64,000 nucleotides of DNA from Vitellaria paradoxa (taxonomy: Eukaryota > Streptophyta > Magnoliopsida > Ericales > Sapotaceae). The translations under genes and the position numbers were made by a program. Shown in pieces: positions 11,145 through 22,630 of this stretch. A model generated the notes under the pieces. That model had not been told where the DNA came from. It was given only the letters and a program-made list of their open reading frames with translations, and did not search any database. Positions within the stretch are counted from its first letter, which is position 1, and each line of letters begins with the position of its first letter. The stretch is from the NCBI GenBank assembly GCA_019916065.1, contig CM034241.1, positions 19,359,541-19,423,540 of the forward strand. The letters run 5' to 3'.

Positions 11145-12579
11145 TATATTTATATGTAATCATACTTAGTTTATCCTTTAAAATTTGACCCAAAAAATAA
11201 AAAATAAAAACATGATCTCGCTATTGTTAAAAATTGAATGAATATCTTGCTCAATGTTTGGACTAAAATGTGAATTATTTTTATTTTTTAAATTTAAAAA
11301 ATATATAATATCCACTAGCCATATTATGTTGTATGATCTTCTTTCCGCCAAAAAATAGAAATTGGTTGAAATACTCTTTCAAAAATGTAAGAGAGACATA
11401 TATAAAAATTAATAGAATTACATACTATGACGAGAAAGAAGGCAACAAAATTTTTCACTGTAAACGTCTACTAAATTTAATAAATATTATCCATTTCGTA
11501 CTTTACCAATAGAACTTGCTCAGTCTTATGGCAGGGACCTAACATAAAAGTTTGTAATTATTCACTAATCATAAATGCTAGGCGTTATGTGTTTCATCCA
11601 AAATTTAAATCTTTGGAAAACAAAATAAAAAATAATTTTAAATTAAAATTAATTTAAAATTGAAAATTTGTGATGATAACAATGTCCCCCAAAATCAAGT
11701 ATTCTTCTATCTACGTAACTTTTTGCCAATTTTTTTATTCTAAAATGATCAAAATTTCTCTATTACATATATTTTAAGCTGATTTTAAATTATAAAAGGT
11801 AAACATGTTGAATGAATAAAAAGTTAAAAAACTAGTTTTCTTGCAATTGCTTGTTAGAAATTAGTTGTAGTAAATGTCCATGAATTTTTTTAAATTAATT
11901 TATAAATGAATATAAGAAACTTAATTTAATCCAAAAATGAATCAATATGGTAAAAAATCTTGATTGGTAATAAACAGTCAAAATAATTATTTATTTGTTT
12001 GTTTATTTATTTATTCACTTTTTCCATATGTAGGAATTTGGATAGTATATGTTATAGCTCATATCTATCTCTTAAGCTCCAGCAAAGTGACAAATACGAG
12101 TGATGACATTTGCTGAGCAAGTACATTAGTTGCTAGAACGAAGAGAAAGTTAGTGGTGTAAGAGGCTTGCCCTGTCATTCGGTACAACAGTGTAAGAGCT
12201 TGTTAGGAAAAGCCAATAGAGTGTACTAACCATCCAAAACTCGTTGGGTGTGTTTCAGAGAGCTTGCAAAGCTACAAGTATCCAAGGACACTATTCTATA
12301 GCAAAGTAGCTCGCTAGGAAGTTGATCCTAGTAAGCAAAGTGATTTTAGATTTTTAGGACAATATTTGAGTCTATTTCAGACTATGTTTCTTGGTCCCAT
12401 ATATATGGGACGTATTATACATCTATAGTAAGTTTATATTAAGGTTTTTTAGGTTTTGAGTTGATAAAAAACTAAGAGTAAGATGAGAATGGTTTCCCTA
12501 AATTTCTTTAATGTTTTTTTTTTTCTTTTCTTTTTGTATTCCTTACTCCATTATTAGAGGTTTATAGCAAATACTCAAT
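11145..12579 (+). repeat. Non-coding repeat unit, copy 2 (main part)
   Basis: The first 400 bases match 850-1210. From about 11545 onward it matches 39885-41590 over more than 1 kb, including 'attattcactaatcataa', 'ctccagcaaagtgacaaat', 'gtaagaggcttgccc' and 'agtaagtttatatta'. No frame is conserved between copies, so I regard it as duplicated non-coding DNA. Confidence 0.65.
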
Positions 12580-13950
12580 GACTGCTTCTCTTAAGTGTAA
12601 GATTGTGTGATGTAGTTTTACTCAGTTCCACCAAGATTAAATCCTCAAGGAACCTATACGAGTTGAATCCTAGGGTTCTTCTAAGTCAAGTTTATCTACT
12701 ACTTTTTAACAAGAAAAAGGAAAAGTAAAGTGATGTGGTTTAAAGGTGAGGTTGAGCTATCTAATTATGGAACTTGTGAAATTGAAAAATATGACACAAA
12801 TAAAGCATAAAGTTCAAAATCCTAAATTTGCTCTAACCTATCTAACAATGGTAAAATTCAATTGATTAATAACATATGCAAGAAAAGAAGTGAACAAAAT
12901 AAGAATTAGGTATGGTATTAAAATTCTTGATCCAACCCACAAACACGGGTGAATATCTTGTCCTAACATTGGATGTGATATCAATACTCAGTTTAAAATT
13001 CATGTTGAGGAAGATTAATCTAGAAAATATTTTTGCAAAATCACAATTCCAAGGCACGATTATAAGATCACGTTTAGGATCAGAAGATCAAAAAATATTC
13101 TTTTACTTTATCTTTGGTCTAAACACTTTTTTCTATTAGTCCAAAATTTTTGAAGATTTTAATCACATGATCTTATCGAGGATTCCAAGGGAATATGATC
13201 AAGAACATATATTTTTGAAGATTGTGAAAGAAAAGAAAAATCAGGTTTAGAAACCCTAATATGTAAGTTTTACGTTGCATGCTAGATTTTGATCACATCT
13301 ATGCAATGAACAAGATTTCAACCATCATTGATGGGTTGAATCAAGATTAAAAGCTAAGCTAGCGTGGTAATCAACCAAGAACAAATAATAAAAGGAAGAG
13401 AAAAGGAAACAAACTCTATTGATGGGAAAGACTGCTGAAACTCGTATTGAATGCTTGCAAACTCTTGAATCCAAAACAATTGAACACTCAAAAACAAAAT
13501 AAAATCTCTCTCTAGAAACCCTAAAAGCTATGAAAAAGAGAAAAACTGAAAATAAAATGGTTGCACCAAGTTTATGTATAAGCATAGTATTTACATAACG
13601 CGGAAAAACCCTAGAAATAATTGCTAGTAGAATTGTGGTGTCCGGACGAGAAGGGTCTAGGCTGAATTTTTTCTAAGTGTTGAACAGGCTTGCTCACTAT
13701 CCTCTGCCTGGATGCTAGGTCCTTCTCTAGTATTTTCACCTCTTTATTTGCCTTTATCCTTCTATCCCTATCTATGATTGTTTCCAACAATTTTTTCAAC
13801 ATTTTCTGTCAAAATCCACACAAAAAATAATAATAATAATAAATAAATAAATAAACTTTTATGAGTAAACCCAAAACTAACTCAACTATATGCATTGTAA
13901 TGAAAATTGTAGTTAATAACAATGGAAATCAAGGTTTATGATTGCGTTTT
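12580..13950. other. Insertion of unknown type in repeat-unit copy 2
   Basis: About 1.37 kb that copy 3 (39.8-42.2 kb) lacks at the corresponding position. Reading frames at 12912-13139 (+), 13325-13585 (-) and 13611-13802 (-) show no recognisable motif. A (AAT)n/(AAAT)n run lies at 13827-13855. I could not find clear terminal repeats, so its nature is open. Confidence 0.4.
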
Positions 13951-14115
13951 TCAAGCGTAATCACTTAATATATCATAACCATAGACGTATGCACATTGTC
14001 AAATCATGTAAAATTTTTAATTTCTCTATGGTTGTTTTTGTTGTTTATTTATTTGCCTATATTTATTTGTGTTGCTATGGTAATATGAATTCTGCATAAT
14101 ATTAGGATACTAAGA
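13951..14115 (+). repeat. Non-coding repeat unit, copy 2 (resumed end)
   Basis: 'aatcatgtaaaatt' and 'tgtgttgct(a)..aatatgaattctg' match 41990-42095, so homology with copy 3 resumes after the 1.37-kb insertion. Confidence 0.6.
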
Positions 14116-14336
14116 TTATTTGACATACAAATGAGACTTGTTCAGCATTAGAAAATTAATATATAAGCGTTTCATTAATATAGCATGATATGAGTCCTAA
14201 AATTATAAATTTAAACTTTTGAGTTAGAAGGTGTCTCTATATGCCCCCTCTCTATCTATATATTCTCAAAATTGCCCGTGCCTTTAATTTGGCCTGCAAA
14301 AGAGTTCAAATGTACATCTGTTAAATAAACATATAT

Positions 14337-14705
14337 AAAAAGCTATAAAAATAACCTATAAAAATTAAAATCACTAATTAAAAGAGACTAAGGGTAATGT
14401 AACTATGACCCAAATACATTTTGACCAAAATTAAGTTTGCATGAAAAATTGGAAAAATAACCTATAAAAATAAAAATACTAATCAAAAAATATTATTGGT
14501 TATCCACATTGTTATAACTTAAACACACCTTGACCCAACTTTGGTAAAGAAAAAGATAAATATAAATAAAAAGAAAGTATCAATCAATTAAATAGCCAAA
14601 GTCTAAAGTTGTTTAAAAAAATCACCAATCAAAAGAAATAATGAGTAATTGGATATCGCTATGACTCAAAAACACATTGACCAAATCAAGGTACATGAAA
14701 ACAAA
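14337..14705 (+). repeat. Diverged tandem repeat, about three units
   Basis: Units of roughly 100-130 bases repeat the order: 'aaataacctataaaaat', then '(a)tcactaat(c/t)aaaa', then '(t)aactatgac(c/t)caaa', then 'acattttgaccaaa', then '(t)gcatgaaaa'. The first two units are most alike; the third lacks the opening phrase but keeps the rest. No gene overlaps it. Confidence 0.6.
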
Positions 14706-15464
14706 ATCAATGAATTCAATAGCATGACTGAGTAGTTGTTTCATTTCACTATATACATAAAAAACAAAATATTAGTACAATCCACAAATAGTTCATGATA
14801 CAAAAGTAGTTTATAATACAAAAATATAACATTCATGTTGTTAGGGTATAGCTTGTGTCTAAAGACACTTAGGCACGACATAAACCAAACCTGTATCAAT
14901 TTGAATAGCTACAAAAAACAAAAAATTATCAAGGCTCACAACAAAATACAAAAAAAATGAACTCAATTAAGTAAATAACTTTATAATAACTTTATGGTAT
15001 GTGATTTTAATGAGATATTACGATGATTGACCGCTTCTAATTAGTGCATCTAAACTAACCCCCAAGTGCAAGGGTGTACGGTATAGTTTTAATTCGGTCA
15101 GTCCGAGGTCGAATTCACAGGGAGCCTATATTATTCAGTTTCTAGGTTATATGTCGATTTCAAAATTTGAATATAAACTAAGTTTGAAAATCAAGTGAAC
15201 TAAACTCTAGGGTTTTGCAAAGTTAAAATTCAAACTAAAAACAATTTAATCTCTAAATAATAGAATTTCTTCGTTAAAGTTCATAAAATTCCCAATACTC
15301 AGCTTTAAAATCTTGTTTAGAATAATAAAATCAGAAAGATCTTCTAAGAAAACATTTGGGTTCAAATCTAAAGTAAGGTTTGTTCAAAAATTGTTAAGAG
15401 AGTTTAAATCAAAAGTTTTTACCAGTGATTACAAACAATATAGTCAAAAACTTTTGTTTTCGAA
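14706..15464. other. Intergenic DNA with a retroelement-like block near 15050-15125
   Basis: The segment from 'cccccaagtgcaagggtgta' to 'cgaattcacagggag' resembles a phrase often seen in plant repeats (CCCAAGTGCAAGG followed by a GTCGA..CACAGGGA box). That resemblance is from memory. No boundaries, LTRs or reading frame could be defined. Confidence 0.35.
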
Positions 15465-16290
15465 GGTTTTTCAAACAATCCAGTTCATGGAAGGTGGGAG
15501 CTTGTAAAAGATACTAAGCAAAGAAGCAATAGCATTAGAATTTGAGTGGAGTAAGAGGATGGATGTCGTTAAAGATGTGGCAAATGGTTTGTATTATATG
15601 CAGCATGAATGTTTGCCTCCAATCATCCACAAAGACATTTAAAGCAAAAATGTTATGCCAGATTCAGAATATGTGGCTCACAACTCTAATTTCGGCATTG
15701 ATAGATTTTGAAGCCTAATTGTTCCTACTCAACTTCATTTACAAGAACCTTTGGATATGTGGCTCCAGATGTGGCTTGTCTTTTTCATTTTTTTGCATGA
15801 AAGTTCATCCTAGTTAATTGGGTGTAAGATGTAAACTTAGTGTGTATTTAATATTCAAGGGTTGTCTACTTAATTTTCTTTCAATTTTCTTGTAGAACTT
15901 GCCTATATAAGGGAAGTGAGTAAGAGGTTGGATGTTTATTGCTTTGGTGTCCTAACAATGGAAGTGTTAATGGGAAGGCATTCAGGGGATCTCATATCTT
16001 GTCTTTCCTCCTCCTCCTCGTCATCACCACCACCGTTCACCAATTATAAATTTGGTGTATTATCGAAAGATGTACTAGATATGCGCCTCCTAAATCCTAG
16101 AAATTATTGGTAGAAGATGTGGTTCTCATTACAAAACTAGCATTTTCATACTTGCAAACCAATCTACAGTATTGACCAACCATACGACAAGTTTTTGTGG
16201 AACTTTCAAAGTAAAGGCAACCTCTACATAATTCATTCCACATGATTACGTAGGGATAACTCATTGCCATCAATTATTCCATATCTCAAT
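15465..16290 (+). pseudogene. LRR receptor-like kinase pseudogene, kinase-domain fragment (MIK2-like)
   Basis: Only the C-terminal half of a receptor kinase remains. In order: MEGGSL (15488), then WSKRMDVVKDVANGLYYM, then a catalytic loop reading IIHKDI, stop, SKNV. After it come NSNFG in place of DFG, TFGYVAPDV, a gap at about 15775-15897 where an intron is expected, then KRLDVYCFGVLTMEVLMGRH, a serine run and KDVLDMRLLNPRN. This order and the GRHxGDLI segment are typical of the LRR-XI/XII plant receptor kinases that include MIK2-like proteins. It cannot be active: HRD has become HKD, the metal-binding Asp of DFG is Asn, and stops occur after GGSL, in the catalytic loop and in the tail. The receptor half (signal peptide, LRRs, membrane helix) is absent. 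It was presumably truncated before or during decay. Confidence 0.8.
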
Positions 16291-18473
16291 GAACTACCAT
16301 TCCCATTCTTACTTTCTAGTTTTGTTGTTCTAAATGCCTCAATTTATTTAATTACCTCTTGTGTTTTAGAAAGCATCACTTTCTCAAGTCATATATTCTT
16401 TACCAACTAACTTGATATAAGAGAAACACTTGTAGTGGAATTCTGAAACACTTGTAGTGGAATTCTCTATGTATCTCCTGCTTTAGTTTCTTTTCTAGCG
16501 ATCCTCGCAAATAATAGAGGATCCAACAAAGTCAGCTTTTAGGAAAGCAAAAAAGAAGTTAGTTTTTTAGTTTTTTTTTTTCATTAATTTGATATATATG
16601 CATTTCATAGTTTAAAAGAAGTCCAAAATGTAAAATAATAATTCTGATCAATTCAAAAAAAAAAAAAAAAAAAAAAAACATTAGAACTACCAAAAGCCAA
16701 GTGATTCAAATTTATCACATCTATCCAAAGTTTTAATGTTTGAATTGAGGGTTCATGTTGTAAGACTTATTTGATTTTATCAATTGTTAAAATTTTTAGA
16801 ATAAATCATGAATTTTCTAGGATAGTACTAAAAATATTAGCAAAAACTCACAACAGCATGCCAAACAAAAGATAAGAGAGAAAAGAAAAGAAAAATAAAA
16901 AAAAAGCACAAGTTTGGCTAGCATAATGTCTACAATTATACTCAAAAAAGTATAGGTCTCAGGCAATTTGGCGAAGAAAATACTACTTGAATAAAGGAAA
17001 AAATTCAAACAAATACAAATCAAACTAAAGATATTAAGGTATAACAAACATTTTTTTCCTGGATTCTGGGAGATAATTGCATTTTGATTGCTTTATAGAT
17101 ATAAACGAAAAAAGTAAGGTAGGCAAAAAAAATATCTTTCTTTTTCTTTGAATTCACCTAATTAAAAATCCTCCCTTTCACAAACGAAAATAAAAGGAAT
17201 TATACTTTCAAACAATATCTTAATTAAATTATACTTAATGATCAATAAATTCAATTTAATTTTATGTCTAAACATGTCAAAATCTAACTGCATTCAAATA
17301 TAGAAGTTAAAAAAAACCCCAAGCAATTTAACATGGTGAATCTAAAATTGTATACTTAGGGAACAGTCTGACCAAACAAAATAATTTCACAACTTAAAAA
17401 TCTAGACAATTATTTAATTTTTTATAAAATAATTCTAATTATAAAAATAATAATAATGTTGCAGAAATTAAGTTTGAGTCTTAAATATCTAATTTTCAAA
17501 TACTAAATTAAAATAATAATGTAATAAAATAAACAATTAAAAGCAAAAAAATAATAATCAGTTAGACAATAATTAAAATGATTTAGACCAAACATATCAA
17601 GTAAGAATATTAATAATATGTCTCTTATATATAACTCAACTCTTTACAAATAAAGAGTAAGGAGATTTTTCAATAAATACTTTTAAAAATTTGAAAATAT
17701 TTTACTAAATATTTAATTAAGAATCAAAACTAGGACACTTGACATCATAATAAGAGATATAGTCAAACTAGAATTTCGAAAAAAAATCCAAGTGACAATA
17801 TTTAGGGAATTTAATTTTAATTTTACCATTTAATACTTTAATAGAAATGTCAGGGAATTCAATGAGATTTAACCAAGCCTATTATTCCCTTTCAATTTTG
17901 AAATATAAATTTTCAAAAATACTGTACTTTAAAAATTAATAGTAAAATATAAATTTCAAAAACATATTAATAAGACCTATACATTAACAAATTCATCCAT
18001 CAGTTTAGGCTTAAACTAAGTAAATAAATCTACCCTAATATGATAAACACATAAACTACTACATACCGAAATTAAAAACATAATTCCTAATTAAACTCAA
18101 AATAAAATAAAACCTAAGAATTAATCAAACATAAATTAAAATCTAATATTACCCAAACATAAATCAAAATTTTGGCATTAAAACAGAAATCAAGACAATA
18201 AAATGAAAACTTAGGCATTTAACAGTAGCATACCTGAAACATCAAATTAAAACATTAAAGTAAATCCAAAACTTGAAAGCCTGGATTGCAAAGGAAAGTA
18301 TAGCACTGAACTGAACTTGATTGAATTTGAAATTGAATTGGAATTCTGGAACAGTAGACTTTTTATGTGCTGGAACAATACCGATCTGATGAACGGTGAA
18401 CTGGAAAAATGAAACTCTAATAATCTACTGACTATTGAACTAACAAACGAACACAGCTGAAAATAGAAACTAA
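16291..18473. other. AT-rich intergenic DNA
   Basis: No gene is recognised. There is a poly-A run at 16656-16677, a short direct repeat of 'gaaacacttgtagtggaatt' at about 16424-16463, and long A-rich stretches. The 76-codon minus-strand frame at 16817-17047 is Phe/Leu-rich and looks like a by-product of the A-rich plus strand. Confidence 0.5.
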
Positions 18474-18638
18474 GGGGTTGTTTGGAGTAAGAAAAAATAA
18501 GATAAATTGAGATAAATTGTGGTTTGAGGAGAGTTCGTAATGCGTGCAGTGAGAAAAAAATTGATGTGATATAAAATTAACAGAGATTTATAGAGATTTT
18601 TAGAGATTTTCATCAAACATTGTAAACCAAACGGGCCC
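18474..18638 (+). mobile_element. MITE, family A, copy 1
   Basis: 165 bases with inverted ends: 'ggggttgtttgga' on the left, and reverse-strand 'gggcccgtttggt' on the right. Direct TAA triplets flank it (18471-18473 and 18639-18641). Its interior ('aataagataaattgagataaattg', 'agagatttatagagattttt') recurs in two other copies in this window. Three-base TWA-type duplications suggest a PIF/Harbinger-mobilised element. Confidence 0.75.
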
Positions 18639-19645
18639 TAAAACTAATCTACTTCTCTGTTCTCCTACTGCCGCCTCTTGCGTCGAACAGGCATCTTTAC
18701 GTATAGAAGTGCGTTCAAGTCTCCCTCTCCGTATCACGTTCCTTTGCTCTCTCCATCTTCAGGAATTTTTGGATGAATCAAATACTTTGGTTGGACATTT
18801 GATCTTCTCATTTGGCTTATCTGATAAATATATACACCTTATGCGCGGGGATGGTGGTCGCTATGTTGTCAGGATGATGTGATAATTACACTCTAGTAAA
18901 CGTCAGTGAACCAAGCAAGTAGCCAAAGAGAAACAGAGGACTGTCAAAACACAAACATTCTCCTAAAGAGTAAACGCGGCAGATTTCTATAATATATTCA
19001 AATTTATGATAAAAATTAGGTACATATAAAATATAATACAACGTTTAATGCAAAAACATATAGTTTTTAAATGTTAAAGAAGAATTTAAAAAAAAAATTC
19101 AAATACCTAATTAATAGCAAAATAATCCACTATTTAAAAAAAAAAAAAAAACCAAACCTGACAATCGTTTAAACAAAAATAAAAAAATAAAACACAAAAA
19201 AATCGTGTCAAACCAGCCACAATTTCTCAAAATTTTAATGTAAGAACAATATTTAATATTCAAACATTAGAAATAAATTTAAAAAAACAAACAAAAAAGA
19301 AAAAAGTACGCGTCAATCCTCCAAACAGGCATCATAGACCATCCGTGGATGAAAAAAAAAATAACAGAATGATATCTGGGAACGTACTTGTGAGGATCTT
19401 CCCTTCTGTTATGAAGGCAAAGATGATAGATGGGTTTGTGAAGTCCCCATGTAACAAAATCAGCACAACATCAGGTAGGAAATGAGTTCACAAACAAAAT
19501 CTAAAGGGATAAAAAAAAATAAAAAAAATAAAGCAGTTACTAATTCACCTTGAGCGCTCATTATAAAATACAATAGGAACAGCAGACCTGAAGAGAGTCT
19601 CCTGACAAGACAGCACTTCGGCATAATTGCTACTATACAAGGGCT
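18639..19645. other. Intergenic DNA upstream of the copia element
   Basis: Nothing recognisable as a gene. The sequence holds several A-runs (19085-19098, 19136-19151) and a 69-codon minus-strand frame at 19460-19669 that runs into the LTR and shows no motif. Confidence 0.5.
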
Positions 19646-19650
19646 TGAAA

Positions 19651-20271
19651 TGTAAGATTTACAGTACACCTCTAAGTGAATTTAGAAACATTAAAATTAT
19701 ATATTCAATAATGCGGAAGCATACTTATTTATTCTATAATTATTGAATGTGAACAGAAAAGATCTTCAAGTTTAAGATAAACTTTGACGGCTATAGATCT
19801 TCCTCTTTATATCTTAGGTCTGTATGATAGATTTTCTATGAGTGTATTCTATTTGTCTAAAATAGAGAGGGGACCTAACCATGTATATATAAGGTAAATC
19901 CTAATCTCACTGGACCCTCTCATAAAAGGCCGACAGTGGGCTCTTTAAGTCCACACTGGCATTGTTTGGAGTTAAAAACTCTACAAATCTCTACAAACAC
20001 AAATTACAAAACTGTAAAATTTAAAATTTTCACTCACTGCACAGAGTACAAGACGTTAACTTTACAAATTTATACAACTCCAAACACACCCACTATTAAC
20101 CGTTCAGCTACATAATTAATATATCTGAAAGGTGTACAGAAACTCAGTCCATATAGATCACTTCTTTATTGGGCTTATTCTGTAAGTCTTAACTTTAAAC
20201 TTAAATTTAACCCATTTTATTAAAACTAAAATTCAATTAATGTGCACGTTAAAAAAAAAACAATGCTAACA
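19651..20271 (-). repeat. 3' LTR of the copia element (carries a MITE)
   Basis: It aligns with 26620-27115 but is 125 bases longer because of the MITE at 19958-20091. Without that insert and its 3-bp duplication the lengths agree within about a dozen bases. Confidence 0.9.
19958..20091 (-). mobile_element. MITE, family A, copy 2, inside the copia 3' LTR
   Basis: 134 bases. The ends are inverted ('ggcattgtttggagtt' and reverse-strand 'gggtgtgtttggagtt') and a 3-bp repeat ACT lies on both sides (19955-19957, 20092-20094). The other LTR reads straight through the empty site ('cccacactattaac' near 26929-26942). Its interior ('ctctacaaatctctac' to 'cactcactgcac') is the inverted counterpart of the interior of 18474-18638. 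It inserted after the retrotransposon did. Confidence 0.82.
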
Positions 20272-20284
20272 TTCTCCCACTTGA
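20272..20284 (-). other. Polypurine tract of the copia element
   Basis: On the minus strand 'tcaagtgggagaa' ends directly before the 3' LTR. This is the expected primer for plus-strand synthesis. Confidence 0.75.
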
Positions 20285-20959
20285 GCAAACATTAATTGAA
20301 GTTACAATTTTGAAAATATTTTAAAAATCGATTCTCATGTTGAAACTATAAAATCTATATGTGGCCATATTAAAAAAAAAAAAAAAAGTGAAGTCAAAAG
20401 ACAACACCGAAAACAATCCCGCCTAACAAGGCAGCCAATATCAAATCATGACTGTCATTATATTATCAATCAATGTAAAACCACTCATGATCACAAATAC
20501 CAATTTTCTCATCAACATGGATCATATGTGGTAGTGTGCTGGGAAATAGCACTCCTTAAGTGATCTCATAAACGTGCTACTCCTCTATCAATCCGTAAAT
20601 TCTCTTTAATTGTATGCTTATTCATTAAGTAAGAAAATTTCAATAGTTTCAAATGAAACTAATATGTCTTGCATGTATATCTCGAGAAAACTTTACGGTG
20701 CAAAACAAGACATATTCCCAAATGCTCAAGTACACCGAACTTGAGACTTTCCTTTAAATCAGTATCATGAATACAGCAGTATCATGAATACATATGCATC
20801 CATATATGACATAAAATATCCAAAAAAAAAAAACATATATATCCATTCATAAATAGCATCAAAATAAAATAACCGATAACCATCTATAAACTTTAATGAC
20901 CATAAATAAACTGAAAGGTCCCAATATAAAATAACTATCACATAATGCAAGGAAAACGA

Positions 20960-22630
20960 CTCCCAATAACTAAGTATATCAAAAGACTTAATAACCTCCA
21001 TGTTTGAAACATGATTATTAAAAATAACAGGTCGAAGTCCTTTGGTTAAAGGGTCCGCCATCAGTTGTTTTGTATCAACGTGTTCAATGATGATGTCACC
21101 TTTCTTCACCAATTCTCTAATTGACAAGTACTTTATCATAATATGCTTAGAACCACTAAAAGTTTTGTTGTTCTTGGAGAAAAACACAACTGCACTATTA
21201 TCACAAATAATCCTCAATGGTCTAGCAATGGAACCAATCACCTTAAGTTCCAAAATAAAGTTTCACAACCAAACAGCCTAGGTAGCAGCCCCAAAATAAG
21301 TTACGAACTCAGCATGCATAGTAGAAGAAGCTGTATGACTTTGCTTAACACTTTTCCAAGAAATGGCTCCTCCAAAAAGCATAAAGATATATCCTGAAGT
21401 AGATTTCATGTCATCTGCACATTTAGCAAAATCTGAATCTAAATAGCCAACTACTTCAAGATCCTCAACTCTTCTGTATACGAGCATATAATATTTCGTC
21501 CTCTACAAATACCTCATTACTTTCTTCACAGCCACCCAATGGTCCATACCAGGATTCAACAGGTACCTCCCAAGATCACTCACAATGAAAGCTATATCTA
21601 GCGTAGTACATAACTATGCATACATTAGACTGCCAACTGCACTAGTATATCGTATGTTTTGCATGGATTTTGCTTCTATCTCGTTTTTAGGACTCTGATT
21701 TCTATTGAATTTGTCACCCTTGGTTACAGGAACATTCCTAAGTCTACAATCCTGTATATTAAATCTCTCAAACACATAATTAATATCCTTTCTAAGATAG
21801 CCCCAACACAGCACAAGATCTATCACGAATAATCTCAATGCCTAAAACAAAAGAGGCCTCTCTAAGATTTTTCATGTCAAAAGTATTGGACAACAACATT
21901 TTAGTCTCATGCAAAAGCCCAAATTACTGCTTACAAGTAGGATATCATCAACATAAAGTACAAGGAAAATAAAATTCCTCCCACTGACCTTGAGATATAT
22001 GCATTGATCAACCTTGTTCTCTACAAAACCTAAGGAAGTGATAGCCTCATTAAACTTTAAGTACCATTGGCGCGATGCTTACTTAAGCCACAAATGGACT
22101 TTTGTATTTTATACACACCATCTGCTCATTTCTTTTGACCTCGAAGCCCTTAGGTTACACTATATAAATCTCCTCACCAAGGTCACCATTCAAAAAGGTA
22201 GTCTTGACATTCATCTGATGAAACTCTAAGTCGTAATGAGCTACCAGACCCATAATAATTCTAAATGAATCCTTGATGAAACAGGGGAGAAAGTTTCATT
22301 ATAATCAACACCTTCCTTCTGAGTGAATCCTTTAGCAACCAATCTAGCTTTGAAACAATTAACTCCTTCCTTAAAGTCCTTCTTAGTTTTATACACCCAT
22401 TTGCAACCAATGGACTTACAGCCAACTGGAAGATCAATGAGCTCCCACACTTTATTATGTGCCATGGATCGCATCTCATCTATCATAGTATTCACCCACG
22501 TGTTGGATTGGGGACTTAAAATAGCACTAGCATAGGTCACTGGATCAACCACATGCCCTACACCATAATCACTCTCACCAAGATACACTATGAATTTGTC
22601 TGAAATGGCAGGTCTCCTTTGTCTCAAAGA
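20960..22630 (-). pseudogene. Copia reverse transcriptase and RNase H (broken)
   Basis: Reading leftward: the RVT_2 entry at 22241-22627 contains WVYKTKKDFKEG and then ARLVAKGFTQKEGVDYNETF, ending in a frame break. The catalytic YVDD motif at 21944-21955 is intact (LYVDDILL). Then come QNIRYTSAVGSLMYA near 21620 and an RNase H start reading GYLDSDFAKCADDMKSTSGY near 21410. The RNase H end at about 20980-21253 reads CDNSAVVFFSKNNK, KHIMIKYL and DPLTKGL. Several stops and shifts lie between 21490 and 22240. In RNase H the SDSD/ADDxxS framework is still readable, but the pieces are in different frames. These domains would copy the element's RNA into DNA inside virus-like particles. No functional product is possible. 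Confidence 0.88.

Noticed and set aside
21042..22535. Plus-strand frames of 70-84 codons across the copia element
   Set aside because: They are antisense shadows of the minus-strand reverse transcriptase and RNase H, whose motifs are recognisable.
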